From Leishmania martiniquensis (Eukaryota; Euglenozoa; Kinetoplastea; Trypanosomatida; Trypanosomatidae), in contig NC_090161.1 in assembly GCF_017916325.1 (NCBI RefSeq), positions 571,001 through 635,000 of the forward strand: a stretch of DNA of 64,000 nt. Reading direction: 5' to 3'. Below are positions 40,949 to 50,629 of this stretch, piece by piece (the stretch's first letter is position 1; each line of letters opens with the position of its first letter). The notes under the pieces are model-generated. The model saw only the letters and a list, made by a program, of their open reading frames with translations. It searched no databases and was not told the DNA's origin. Both the position numbers and the translations under genes were made by a program.

Positions 40949-41664
40949 AGCCATTTTTCTTCTGAAGTGTATCTTTATTGCGGCTTGAGTATTTTAAGAT
41001 TAGAGGGCGAGCGACAGTTGTGAACGATCGCAGAAATCAAACACATGCTGCTGCAGTGCTGCGACAGCTTTTTTCGCAGGTGAATAATTACACGAGTTGC
41101 TTATTTTCGGCTTTGAAAGCGCAGATTATCACAATTTTCTCTTCTTTCTAGCTGCTTTCCCCTTGTCCTTGAAAAGATTTTCCTGTCGTGCCCCTCATCT
41201 CTTTCCCTCGAGGGATTGCGTTTACCAAAGCAGTGCAAGCCCTTACTGCGGTGCGGGCTTTGGTGCATTTGCAGAGAGATTTCCCAGAGTCTCGGACATT
41301 TATTCTTGCTTTGATTTCGTTCCCTGTTCGACTGCTGAAGGCATGCACGAGTCGCCAGTTACAGCATCAAAAAAAACAAATCTAATAAATTCACTTTCAG
41401 ATATCTAGGAAAGTATTTAAAAGGATGAAGGCTGGTACTGCTTTCTGCAGCTACCGCTCATCGTTTCCGCTCGTCACTCTATTTTCTCTCTCTTTGCGAC
41501 TTCGACTTTTCATGAAATGGGTACGCGCAGCGTGTGGCAACTCTTTCTGCATCCGACTTCATGAGATGCGCTGTAATGAATCGCGATAACTCTTTTCCAC
41601 TACACTCACCTCCTTTTTTCCCGCACAGATCTACACTGATAGTCCTTTTCACATCTTGCTGGAA
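40949..41664. other. Intergenic region
   Basis: T-rich 3' UTR and spacer. The pyrimidine stretch 41596-41618 (CTACACTCACCTCCTTTTTT) is the likely splice signal of the next gene. No gene seen. Confidence 0.5.
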
Positions 41665-42258
41665 ATGATGAAGCGCCTCTGCACTCCAACTGTGGCCGCG
41701 GCGTCCTCCATCCGTACCTTCTTCGGTAAGGGCTGGGACAATGCTGCTCTGGACACCATATACAGCAGCATGCTGCGCAAACCGGAAGTCAACGACCGGA
41801 TTCGCACCCAGTATGCCTCCACGATGGATCCTCGCGATGCCGATGTGCTCCGCCGCCTTGGTGAGGTGTCGAAGGAGAATAAGACGTTTATTCGCGTGTT
41901 TCTTCCCCCGCACCTCGGTGATCCTCACCGCCTGCTGAAGTGCTACAGTCTGATGGCGTACCCCATTCTGGATGACAAGGGAGGCCAGCTGAAGGTAGAG
42001 ATGGACGGCAACAAGCTGGACGCGTTCGCCGACCCTGATGACGACTACTCCAAGGTGGTCATTCCACACATTGAGCTAGTCGAGTACCTCGCTAAGTCTC
42101 TTCTGGAAACGATGAAGTGGGAGGCTACTCCCCGCGGCGCCGCCTCCTTGCTAGAGTCGCTATACCGCGGCGCCGAGATCCCGGACCACGTGTTCCAGAC
42201 GCCCGCTGTCATCGAGCGTCTGGAAAACTACAAGGACGGTAACAAGATCATTAGCTAA
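41665..42258 (+). CDS. COXV: Cytochrome c oxidase subunit V, trypanosomatid type
   Basis: A 197-residue protein that I recognise as the nuclear-encoded subunit V of the divergent kinetoplastid complex IV. The N-terminus MMKRLCTPTVAAASSIRTFF is a short mitochondrial presequence. The mature part is helical and hydrophilic, with YSSMLRKPEVNDRIRTQYAS and a C-terminal YRGAEIPDHVFQTPAVIERL. No membrane helix is evident, consistent with a peripheral subunit. Two adjacent ATGs (41665 and 41668) could start it. It has no counterpart that I can align to mammalian COX subunits by eye, so the name rests on recall of the trypanosomatid protein. Confidence 0.88.
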   Translation: MMKRLCTPTVAAASSIRTFFGKGWDNAALDTIYSSMLRKPEVNDRIRTQYASTMDPRDADVLRRLGEVSKENKTFIRVFLPPHLGDPHRLLKCYSLMAYPILDDKGGQLKVEMDGNKLDAFADPDDDYSKVVIPHIELVEYLAKSLLETMKWEATPRGAASLLESLYRGAEIPDHVFQTPAVIERLENYKDGNKIIS

Positions 42259-43097
42259 GCAGCCGCACAAACTATGTTATCCAGCATGTATCAAAAGGTG
42301 CTGACAAAAAAAAGGTGAGTTTTTTCTGCGTTTGCTTCCCCTCTCGCTCATTATCAAGCGGTGAAATGGAGCCGAGCTATTCCTCGCTCTCCATATGATT
42401 AGCCTAGGAACGTAGGACTTTTCTTTGCGGTCGTCATGCTGGTAATGTTTTCGCTTCGTTTTATCCTATTTGTCGCAAATGAGAGTAAGGAAACGAAGAT
42501 ATGTTGGTCCAGAGAGGTGTGATAGCCGATGAACAAGGTGCCTTCGGTGTGCAGGTTACGGCTCCTTTGATATCATCCTCTCTTCTAGCGACTTTCCTCT
42601 TCATTTTGATTATCAGCTGGGCCATACCCTCTGAGAAACAACAAAAAAGAAATAAGTTGCCACGCCAATCAGATAGGCAACACCGTATAGAGTTATTGTC
42701 ACTAGGAGGGCGGAGCTCATATTTGCGCATTCGGCGCGAAAGCCATCAGCGACCTTCGACGCTAATCTCAATGCTCGAGGCGACCGCCGCAGGGATTCAC
42801 GGAAGAGGAGAGGCTGAATGATCGACAGCAGACTCAACACTTTATCGAGCGTAGGGGAAAATGTGGCCTTCGCTTCTCATATGCTTTGATCGTGCATTTC
42901 ATAAGTCACACTATTCACCTTCGTCGTCTTTCGCACCCTTCACGAGTGCAATTTTGCGTAAACAAACACGCCTTTGTCAGTGAATCCGAAACAATAACAT
43001 GCCCCGTTGAGCTGCCTCGGAGGCGGGAAGGATTTGCTCACTCTCTGTGCAGTGGTGCATTCAAGTAGCACACACGGTTTCGCAGAGAAGAAGCGGC
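42259..43097. other. Spacer holding one small candidate frame
   Basis: T-rich spacer. Apart from the frame at 42501-42821 nothing is seen. Confidence 0.45.
42501..42821 (+). CDS. Possible small single-pass membrane protein
   Basis: A 106-codon ATG frame on the same strand as all genes. It has one clear hydrophobic segment (ISSSLLATFLFILIISWAI, residues about 24-42) followed by a basic stretch and a polar tail, i.e. the shape of a small membrane protein with a cytosolic C-terminus. There is no family match and no strong splice signal, and the opposite strand also has hydrophobic frames here, so it may be chance. Confidence 0.3.
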   Translation: MLVQRGVIADEQGAFGVQVTAPLISSSLLATFLFILIISWAIPSEKQQKRNKLPRQSDRQHRIELLSLGGRSSYLRIRRESHQRPSTLISMLEATAAGIHGRGEAE

Positions 43098-43514
43098 ATG
43101 AAAGGCACCTCTTTCCCAGCGCAGCTGGTTGAGGAGTTGTCCGCCATAGAAAAGCAGCGCCAGGAACGCTTGCTCGCTTGCACTATCGCAGAAGGTTCCT
43201 TATCTCTCTTAATGCTGGAGGAAAATCTCAGGCGCGAGCGCCTCGAGCAGCTTCGCCGACACGAAAGATCCCTAATAGAGCTCAGCACCCTCCCGCCAGG
43301 TAGCGCTCCAGACTCTGCTTGGCACTCCACAAACACAGAGCTATTGACCAGTTCGTTGAGTGTTGAGGAGCCACTTTCCTGGGAGGTAGTGGATCGACTC
43401 AGTGAAGAGGATGTCGAGCGCATTTGGCAACGGGAACGAAGAGCGTTGGAGCAGACCATTGCAAAAGTGCGCAAACGTGTGCGAAAACTGCAGCGGAGCA
43501 AGGTGAGACCTTAG
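43098..43514 (+). CDS. Small coiled-coil hypothetical protein
   Basis: A 138-residue highly charged protein. Two helical stretches with heptad-like spacing (ENLRRERLEQLRRHERSLIE, about 47-70, and REEDVE/ERRALEQTIAKVRKRVRKLQ near the end) flank a Ser/Thr-rich linker. There is no targeting signal. I do not recognise the family. ATG 43098 is the first in frame. Confidence 0.6.
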   Translation: MKGTSFPAQLVEELSAIEKQRQERLLACTIAEGSLSLLMLEENLRRERLEQLRRHERSLIELSTLPPGSAPDSAWHSTNTELLTSSLSVEEPLSWEVVDRLSEEDVERIWQRERRALEQTIAKVRKRVRKLQRSKVRP

Positions 43515-44198
43515 GGTGTCGCAAATTGTCGCTTCGCAACCCGGTTCTCTACCTACCCTGGAATTTCTACGATCTGCTATCCATTGTGCGCCTCGCCCTC
43601 CCGTTCTATTAATATTTCAGCGGTTCTAGTCATGATCGACTCGCGTTGCACCGGTGGGGGCACAACGAATCAACGAACGATGCTTGGGTGCTTGTGATTC
43701 TCTTAGATTCTGCTCAAGTGTGCGCAGCTCACAATGCCTGGGCCGCTTTTGACTGTACCATTACCACTCCTACGCAGTAATCGGCCTCAAACGTGCCGAC
43801 ATTGCCTGCGGGCGGCCAGGCTCCCATGAAGGAGACAAACGACCCACAGGTATGACCCTCATGAAAAGGGATAGGACGACGTACGACGTCACGCGCTCAA
43901 CACATCCTGCATAGGGAGCTACTTGAGCTCTATGTTACGATGTTGCGCCGTCGAGCGGCGACTCTGCAACGCAACGTTCCGTTGCTCTCTTCTGCGCCTC
44001 CTTGGCAGCTGAATCATCTTTTAGCGCCGACTTTCGTCTCACGACTTTGTTTCACGCGTGCTGTGGTACTGCGAATTCGACGCCCGGCGGGAAATTACAA
44101 CATCCTATCCTCTCTTCACTGTACACGTATTCGCATCATGGCTTCCAGTCTTCTTCGCCTCCTGGGTGCGTTGTTGCAGCTTAACGCTGGTAGTGCCA
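43515..44198. other. Intergenic region
   Basis: Mixed composition, no gene. A possible splice acceptor AG at 44178-44179 after TTCTTCGCCTCCTGGGTGCG supports the start chosen for the next gene. Confidence 0.5.
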
Positions 44199-46358
44199 AT
44201 GGTGAAGAAAACCGATAGCCATGCACGGGTGCTGCGCCCCGGAGAGGCGATCGCTCTTAGTCGCAAGTCAGCAGAGTTTGAGATCGTGCTGTTCCGCCCA
44301 AGGCACCACAATCGCGCTAAAGCGGCAAAGGATTCTGCTCTGGAGGTGAAGGTCACTGCTAGTTGGCCTCTGAGAGACTCCTCTCTTCAAGAGCCCGTGA
44401 ACACAGGCGGCGTGGGCACTGCCACTGGCAAGGCAAAGGTGCCGACCTCATTAGGAGGAAATGAAGCAGGACACCCCGAAAAGAAGAGAAGTGCCGGGCG
44501 CGCAACCTGGCGCTCCTCTGCTCCGGGGCCGAAGGGCACCAGCGGGGTGGCGGAGGTCGACGATCCCAATGCGGGCCCTTTGGCGATGAAAGCGATGGGC
44601 AGGGGAAGCGAAGCCAGAACGCCAAGCGACATAGCCGCGGATGCCCCGCTTTTCTTGGACACAGCGGTGTGCATTTTCTACGATGAGCTGACCAAAATCG
44701 ACTACGTTGCCACGGGGCGCACCACCGCCGATTTCAAGGGTCTCCACTACAAACCGCACCTCGTCGTGCTGGGAACGGAGTCGGCCCCGGGTGGCTACTG
44801 CAATTTCAACGTTACCCAACCAGACGGAAAGCCCTTGGACGATAGTGAGATAGACGGGCTTGAGGAGGATGCCGGGGCTCTTCTCAGTCGCACCGCTGCG
44901 AGCAACGGGCCTGTTACTATGGCAGCCGCGGACGGTGTGGAGGTGAACCTGCGCCGACTGAGCATGTGCGCCGGGTTTCTAGTTTCTGCTACCTTGTTCG
45001 GCAAGGATACGTGCTTGAACCTCGAGCGCAATGTGTTTTACATGGTGAGGCGGCCGAGGAGCTTGACGCCACTTTGCTTAGTGCCTCTGTGTGTTCACGG
45101 CGAGCCTAGCAGCAGCTGCGTCTCTCTGATGGTGCGCAAGGTTAGGGCTCACGGAGAGACTATATGGGAGCTCGTCAACGTGAGCGAGCCCTTGCCGTTT
45201 CAGGACGTGAAGAGTCTAATCTTGAAGCTTCAAGAGCGAGGCTTAACGGATCCGGCCCATTTTGTACGTGACTATGATCTGAAAGCTGGGGTGAGCCGAG
45301 GCGGGGACAGCGCTGGTGGAGGCACAGAGGAGGATGTACCTAGTAGCGGTGGGCAAAGTAGCAGCAGTGATCTGGAAGCCTCGGTTTCGCATAAGCGTCT
45401 CAGCGATGCTCTCGAGCAGGAGGGCAGTCTGACATCTGCGCGTCCATCACTGACGGGTGAACATCGTCTCCCGCTCCCTTCCAACCGTAACGGGCGCACC
45501 TTCTCCACTTTGCTCGCTGACGTGCCGCGAGTGGCTCGCGAGGGGAGACGCCAATACAATGTTGGTAGGTCCCACGTGCAGACAGCCTTGTTTGACGGGA
45601 ACACCTCTGAGGAAGACGAAGTGCTTAACGACGCGATGCGAGCAGTGGTGCCATGCTACGCAGATGCCTCGCCTGTGCGGTACGAGAACGGTGCCTACAA
45701 TGTCGGGTCAAGGGTAGGCAACCTCGCCACACACTATGTTGACCATCGCGAGGCGTACGCATTCGATGCAGCCGGTCAGCGTGCGAGCAGTGGCGGGCGG
45801 GTGGGATGCTGGAGAAGCGAGTTGCTTCCATTTGTAGGTGCTCTGCGAGGGCGCTCCTCGGAAGACTTGACGACGCCGCTTTCGGTGCACGATCGCTGCC
45901 AGCCAGATGATAACGAATCTGCTGCGAGACCCAAACTTCCTGCGGGCCTTTTGTTGACTTCGGAAGACAGGAAACTTGCTGCAGGATCTCAGCTGCACGG
46001 CAACTCCATAAATGGGAGCGCAAAGAGGCGGCAAAGCACATCCAGACGAGCGAGCCGTAGCTCGTCGCGTCACAGATCGAGGGCTCGCAAGGGAAAAAAG
46101 CGGTCTCCTGCAGCGCGTGCTCGTGGAAGGAGTCGGTCGCAGGCGAAGAAGAAGGCTAAGGGTGCGCGAGGGTCGAAGCACGCGTCTCGCAGCCGGAGGA
46201 GTCGCAGCGCCACTAGAAGCTCACAGCGTTCCTCGTCCGGAGTGGCTCACAGGCTGACAGCACAGAAAATGCGTAGCCGCGTTTCACACGGCAGGTCTCG
46301 AGGAGGAAGCGGGAGCGAGAGAAGACCGTCCGAACGGGCAGACAGTGTTGCAGTGTAA
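44199..46358 (+). CDS. TerD-like domain protein with RS-rich C-terminus
   Basis: A 719-residue protein. The first ~370 residues follow the order of a TerD fold with insertions: RVLRPGEAIALSRK (the usual L-x-K-G-x-x-x-x-L-x-K opening), KVTASWPL, then PLFLDTAVCIFYDELTKIDY (the position of D-L-D-A-x-x-x-L-x-D), LDDSEIDGLEEDA (the G-D-D-E region), SMCAGFLVSATLFGK and a final MVRKVRAHGETIWELVNV strand pair. TerD proteins bind calcium and occur in stress-response systems; a eukaryotic role is unknown. Residues ~370-600 are Gly/Ser/Glu-rich linker. From about 640 the protein is an Arg/Ser/Lys-rich tract (SRRASRSSSRHRSRARKG), typical of nuclear or RNA-associated proteins. The start is set by the acceptor 20 nt upstream. 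Family assignment is by eye and moderate. Confidence 0.7.
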   Translation: MVKKTDSHARVLRPGEAIALSRKSAEFEIVLFRPRHHNRAKAAKDSALEVKVTASWPLRDSSLQEPVNTGGVGTATGKAKVPTSLGGNEAGHPEKKRSAGRATWRSSAPGPKGTSGVAEVDDPNAGPLAMKAMGRGSEARTPSDIAADAPLFLDTAVCIFYDELTKIDYVATGRTTADFKGLHYKPHLVVLGTESAPGGYCNFNVTQPDGKPLDDSEIDGLEEDAGALLSRTAASNGPVTMAAADGVEVNLRRLSMCAGFLVSATLFGKDTCLNLERNVFYMVRRPRSLTPLCLVPLCVHGEPSSSCVSLMVRKVRAHGETIWELVNVSEPLPFQDVKSLILKLQERGLTDPAHFVRDYDLKAGVSRGGDSAGGGTEEDVPSSGGQSSSSDLEASVSHKRLSDALEQEGSLTSARPSLTGEHRLPLPSNRNGRTFSTLLADVPRVAREGRRQYNVGRSHVQTALFDGNTSEEDEVLNDAMRAVVPCYADASPVRYENGAYNVGSRVGNLATHYVDHREAYAFDAAGQRASSGGRVGCWRSELLPFVGALRGRSSEDLTTPLSVHDRCQPDDNESAARPKLPAGLLLTSEDRKLAAGSQLHGNSINGSAKRRQSTSRRASRSSSRHRSRARKGKKRSPAARARGRSRSQAKKKAKGARGSKHASRSRRSRSATRSSQRSSSGVAHRLTAQKMRSRVSHGRSRGGSGSERRPSERADSVAV

Positions 46359-47551
46359 TTGTACCTTTTCTATACTTCCCCCCTCGGCGCAAGCTACCAC
46401 AAAACTTTGGTGGAACTTGCACAGGCTCCTTAGCTCTCGTCCAAACTGCTTCACATGTCCAGTAGCCCCTCTCAAAGGCAGAGCAAAGTGGGGGAGCGCG
46501 ACTTTTATTTATGTACACTACACCATTTTTTTTCCACCGGCTCTTTGTTTCCCCCCTCTCACTCTTGGTGTGTTTTCTGGCGCGCTTGACAGCTGCGTGC
46601 GTATATCTCTTTTGCCTTTTTCTTCGCAGTCGAAACGAAGAGTTGTTGGCTGGTCTGCACACACTCTCTTTTTTTGCTGTCCGTGCTCCTGTGTGTAGAC
46701 GCGATTTTTCAGGCCCAACAACAAACTGACAGGAAGGCGGTGCTTTGGAGCCACGCTAGGCGGCGCCAACTCGAAAGCAATGGTACCGTCGATGTGCGAC
46801 TCTTTTTAGTGCCAGTAGACACACCTGCCCCAGCAAAGGTCGAGCGCGGGCTTGAGGCCCGCTTTTCACTCGCCTCAAAGGATGCTGAATGAACCGTGCG
46901 CAATTGTGCTTGCGTACGGGTCAGGCGTGTTCTGGTTCGAGCGCTCGCTCGATGTGGAACGCAGTTGGCGGGTGCACCCTCATGACTTCAGTCTTCTGGC
47001 GCCCACAATATTCGACGAGAGCCGGAGCTCATACTGGCAACTGAAGCAGCCTTCTTGCCATGCCGCGCCAAGCCACTTGGACCCTCACTGAGGGCCCGGC
47101 CTCCCAGTATCGCTGCTCTCTCTCTCTCGAGGCTCGTAAAGGATTAGCTGTCGCCTTCGACTGCCCCTCTCACTTTCACTCTACCCTCTCTCACATTCTT
47201 TCCTCATCTGTATGCCTTTGAGTTTGTTGTCTGTGCCCCTTTCTCGTGAGCAGTGCGTGGCTCAAAACGAGAAACAAAAGAAAAATAAAGGACTGTGGAG
47301 CTGCTTTTTTTATATATCTTGTAAACGCCATTACTGCTTCGTGTTGTTGCCTTTTATTTTACCTTTATGGTGCCATTTCACGTGTCTTCTCTCGTCCTTC
47401 GATTCTTCTTTCCTCTTCTGCTGCCCTCCACTGCTCTCCACCTGAGAAGGAAAGGGTTGTTTCAAAGAGAAGAAAAGAGCTATTTCGTCCAAACGAACCG
47501 ACAAGAAAGATAACAGGAAGAAAAAAAAGAGCACACGCGCCGGCCTCGAGG
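46359..47551. other. Intergenic region and kinase leader
   Basis: T-rich with several pyrimidine tracts. The best one for the kinase is 47386-47442, followed by AG at 47445-47446. The kinase frame is open back to 47246 but this part would be leader. No gene seen. Confidence 0.5.
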
Positions 47552-50500
47552 ATGCTAGCGCATCCCATCCTCGCCTCCGAGGATGACGAGGATTACGTAA
47601 TTCGGGTTATCTTCGGCCTACCGGCCATCCTTGAGGCGTACTTCAGCGCAGTCGAGACCATTTGCGCGGAGCCGTCCCCGCCGCCAGAGCTCAAAACTCG
47701 CGCAGATATTTTGCACCTTACGATTCAGCAGCGCCTCCTTGTACTTGGACGCGTGCCTCCAGGCACATTTCGGCATTTCGACGAAGTGTCCGACACGGAG
47801 ACGGAGGACAGAGAGCTTCCTAAACTCATAGATCAGCTGCGCCATGTCTTCCTCGAGAACAAGGTGGACATTGGACCACAGGCGCTCCTGTGGCGCAAGC
47901 GGTCTCTATCGCTGGCGAAGGAATGCGCAGATCATATGAACCGGTGCCGCGTTCGATTTTCTTGGGGCAGGAAGGCGCGGCGTGAGCTAGCCACGTTCGG
48001 CTCGGCGCCGTACGCATTCAGCATGGTTTCCTTCGGTCTCATAGTCATCTTTGCTTGCAGTGCTCTTGTCGTCCTACCAGCCGTTCAGGCTCCACTGGCT
48101 AGTGGGCTGGCTGTCGGCTGTGTCGCCTGTGTGCTTCTTGTCCTCGCAGCGCTCCTCGTATCCTTCAATTGCTTCACAGCCGTGCGCTCCTTGCACATTT
48201 TATACTCACAGCTCTTCCACGAGTACTTGATCGCGGGCGGGTCACCGTCCGATATCCTACTGAACTTTTACCAAGAGCCGTCCTTCAATCCGCGGGGAAA
48301 GGACGGGTCGCGGGAGGGTGGGGCGAAACGGCTGGAGATAGGTCGGGAGACCAAGACAGGCTACTACACCATCCCGTACGGCGCCGAAAACACAATTGGG
48401 TACATCGAGGGTAAGCAGCTGAACGCGCAAGTGGTGATGATCGCCTTCGACAGCAACTACCAGATTACGTGGTGGAATAACGCAGCGGAGGTGATGACGG
48501 GCTTCTTGCAGGATGGGTGCATCGGGAAGCCTCTGAACGAGCTTGTCCAGTGCTTCAACGGCGAGGATGTGTGTTCCCTCATCAAGCACACACGTCGCGG
48601 AAATCCTCTCAAGATCAAGCTGCGCTCCCTCACCGCCGCCCCAACGACGCTCAGCACCGTGGTGGCCCCGATTCTGAACTGCGACAGCAAGCCGATAGGA
48701 AATGTGCTGATCTGTGCTAACTCACTCGATAACCTGCGAGAGTACCGCATTTACGTTCACAACTATCAAGTCAGCGAGACGATCGGGGCCTTGTCTTTCT
48801 TGTCGGAGCGCTCTTCTCTATCCCACGAGGACTCTACCCTCGTCAACTCCCTGAGCCGCTTTGTCAAGAATGGACTGGCAAACCACGTGGAGACCCTCGC
48901 GCGGGAGATGGAGTCTGACTGGGACTGGACAAGCGTCGAGCAGCTGCTGGGTCGCGCCTTGGGTCAGCGGATCGGAATGCATGAGGTGATTGTGGACCCA
49001 CTGTTTCCCCCTACGCTCTGCGTCAACCCAGATGTGGCCAAGACGTTTGGGACCGTGGTAGGGCTGGCCAATGGCCGCTGTACGGTCACTCTGCAGATGC
49101 TCAACTTGACAGGTAACGTCTTTTCCCTGGCCGTGACCGTGCTTCTGGGCCCCAAGTGCCGACCGTGGGATCAGGCGCAGCTGGAACAACAGCTGGAGCA
49201 GCTGTTGTGCAGCACCGCAGGCAGCGTTTACCTCCTAGAGGAGCGCGTGGTACTGCATTTTCCGTGTCAAGTGGCGCCGATCTTGGACGACGGCGACGAG
49301 GGCGATGCCAACCCTACCTCCGACCAGGCGCTGCAGATTACGCAGGCCAGGGCCATCATCAACTGCACGGTGAACGTGGTCACCGCGATTACGAACATGG
49401 TTGATCAGCACAACCTGTCTCTTATCCTGCTCAAGACTATGTTTGTTTCTCTCGCCAGCGTGCGAGAGCGTAGTGACCTCGAGCAGCGCTTGTCTGCCCG
49501 CCCGTGCGATGTGGATGTGATTATTTGCGATAGCGAGTGGCTCAGCTCCTCCCGGGATATCCTCATGAATAATGACCATGGCGCTATCGTGATCCCGCTG
49601 ATCGATGCCGAAGTACCAGTTCCAGCCGATGTGCAGTACGCGATTCGCATGCCGCTAGTGCGACGGGACGTGCAGCAGCTCATCTTGGAGGTCGGCAAGG
49701 CGGTGTCCATGAAGAAGAACGCCATTTCCGCCCGCGAGGAGCGTGAGCGAATCCTCACATTGCGACAAGACTCCCCGTGGACGCGCGGCAAGCTACTGGG
49801 GCGTGGATCGTACGGCGCCGTGTACGAGGCCACTAGTGATCTCACCGGCGGCAAGATGGCGGTGAAGATGTTCTACTTCTCGCACAACGTAGAGTCGTCG
49901 ATTAGTACGTTGCTGAACGAGATCTCCATCATGTGCAGTCTAAATCATCCCAACATTGTGCACTACTTTCACTGCGAGCGCAAGGACAACAACGTAAGCT
50001 TGTTCATGGAGCTGTGCGAGGCCTCTCTAACAGACATCATTGTAGGACGGCGTCAAAAGCCCGCCCACCTGTCCGTCGTGCAGATCATTCGACAGGTCCT
50101 GACCGCCATTGCGTACCTTCACAGCCGAGGCATCGCCCATCGGGATGTCAAGCCCCAGAACATTCTCCTCAAGGGCGAGACGGTGAAGCTGACCGATTTC
50201 GGTACTGCAATTCAGGGAGACGCGGGCAAAGAGGTGCGAGGCACCTTCCGGTACATGGCTCCGGAGGTCTACAAAGGTGACCCTCACTCACTGAGCTGCG
50301 ACATATGGTCCATTGGCTGCCTTGTATGCGAGCTGTTCGCATGCCCGACCCCTTTCATGGAGCACTCATCACTGCTGGGCGAGATGACATCCACGGAGAT
50401 GTACCTGACCAAGGTACCACAAAACACGGCCTTGATCGACTTTTTGGAAAAGTGCTTCCAACTTGATCCTGAGCGGCGCTGGGGTGCTGGTGATCTTCTC

Positions 50501-50629
50501 ATGCATCCTCTTCTTTCTGGCAATGCGCCGACGTCGTCTCTGGTGAAGCTGGAGACGATTTTCGACTCGAAGCATGCCAATCCTCTCGACCCGTCTAGCT
50601 ACTCCGCGTTTTCCTTACGATCTGCGTAG
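47552..50629 (+). CDS. Membrane PAS / pseudo-hybrid-histidine-kinase / MAP3K-like protein kinase
   Basis: A 1025-residue protein with an unusual order of parts. A cytosolic-looking N-terminus (1-150) is followed by two hydrophobic helices (about 154-178 and 183-207). A PAS-like domain at about 290-392 includes MIAFDSNYQITWWNNAAEVM and GFLQDGCIGKPLNEL. Residues 400-575 resemble a decayed histidine-kinase dimerisation/ATPase region (LCVNPDVAKTFGTVVGLANG) with no phospho-histidine or N-box evident. Residues 605-720 resemble a receiver domain (CDVDVIICDSEWL with Asp660; AIVIPLIDAEVPV; MPLVRRDVQQLI) without the usual Lys. The kinase domain (743-1005) is intact: GRGSYG loop, Lys772, HRDVKPQN with Asp865, DFG with Asp882, GTFRYMAPE, and is STE11/MEKK-like. 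The start follows the splice acceptor; GTG-initiated upstream codons are ignored. Confidence 0.95.
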   Translation: MLAHPILASEDDEDYVIRVIFGLPAILEAYFSAVETICAEPSPPPELKTRADILHLTIQQRLLVLGRVPPGTFRHFDEVSDTETEDRELPKLIDQLRHVFLENKVDIGPQALLWRKRSLSLAKECADHMNRCRVRFSWGRKARRELATFGSAPYAFSMVSFGLIVIFACSALVVLPAVQAPLASGLAVGCVACVLLVLAALLVSFNCFTAVRSLHILYSQLFHEYLIAGGSPSDILLNFYQEPSFNPRGKDGSREGGAKRLEIGRETKTGYYTIPYGAENTIGYIEGKQLNAQVVMIAFDSNYQITWWNNAAEVMTGFLQDGCIGKPLNELVQCFNGEDVCSLIKHTRRGNPLKIKLRSLTAAPTTLSTVVAPILNCDSKPIGNVLICANSLDNLREYRIYVHNYQVSETIGALSFLSERSSLSHEDSTLVNSLSRFVKNGLANHVETLAREMESDWDWTSVEQLLGRALGQRIGMHEVIVDPLFPPTLCVNPDVAKTFGTVVGLANGRCTVTLQMLNLTGNVFSLAVTVLLGPKCRPWDQAQLEQQLEQLLCSTAGSVYLLEERVVLHFPCQVAPILDDGDEGDANPTSDQALQITQARAIINCTVNVVTAITNMVDQHNLSLILLKTMFVSLASVRERSDLEQRLSARPCDVDVIICDSEWLSSSRDILMNNDHGAIVIPLIDAEVPVPADVQYAIRMPLVRRDVQQLILEVGKAVSMKKNAISAREERERILTLRQDSPWTRGKLLGRGSYGAVYEATSDLTGGKMAVKMFYFSHNVESSISTLLNEISIMCSLNHPNIVHYFHCERKDNNVSLFMELCEASLTDIIVGRRQKPAHLSVVQIIRQVLTAIAYLHSRGIAHRDVKPQNILLKGETVKLTDFGTAIQGDAGKEVRGTFRYMAPEVYKGDPHSLSCDIWSIGCLVCELFACPTPFMEHSSLLGEMTSTEMYLTKVPQNTALIDFLEKCFQLDPERRWGAGDLLMHPLLSGNAPTSSLVKLETIFDSKHANPLDPSSYSAFSLRSA

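Noticed and set aside
42613..42840. 75-codon hydrophobic frame on the - strand
   Set aside because: Antisense to the transcription unit and overlapping a + strand candidate; no supporting signal.
46882..47091. 69-codon frame containing AYGSGVF, recalling the Tam41 family
   Set aside because: Only seven residues agree; the expected following motifs are absent in all frames, so I treat it as chance.
47246..47551. N-terminal extension of the PAS kinase by 102 residues
   Set aside because: Begins with GTG, passes through the pyrimidine tract used for trans-splicing, and has no ATG before 47552.
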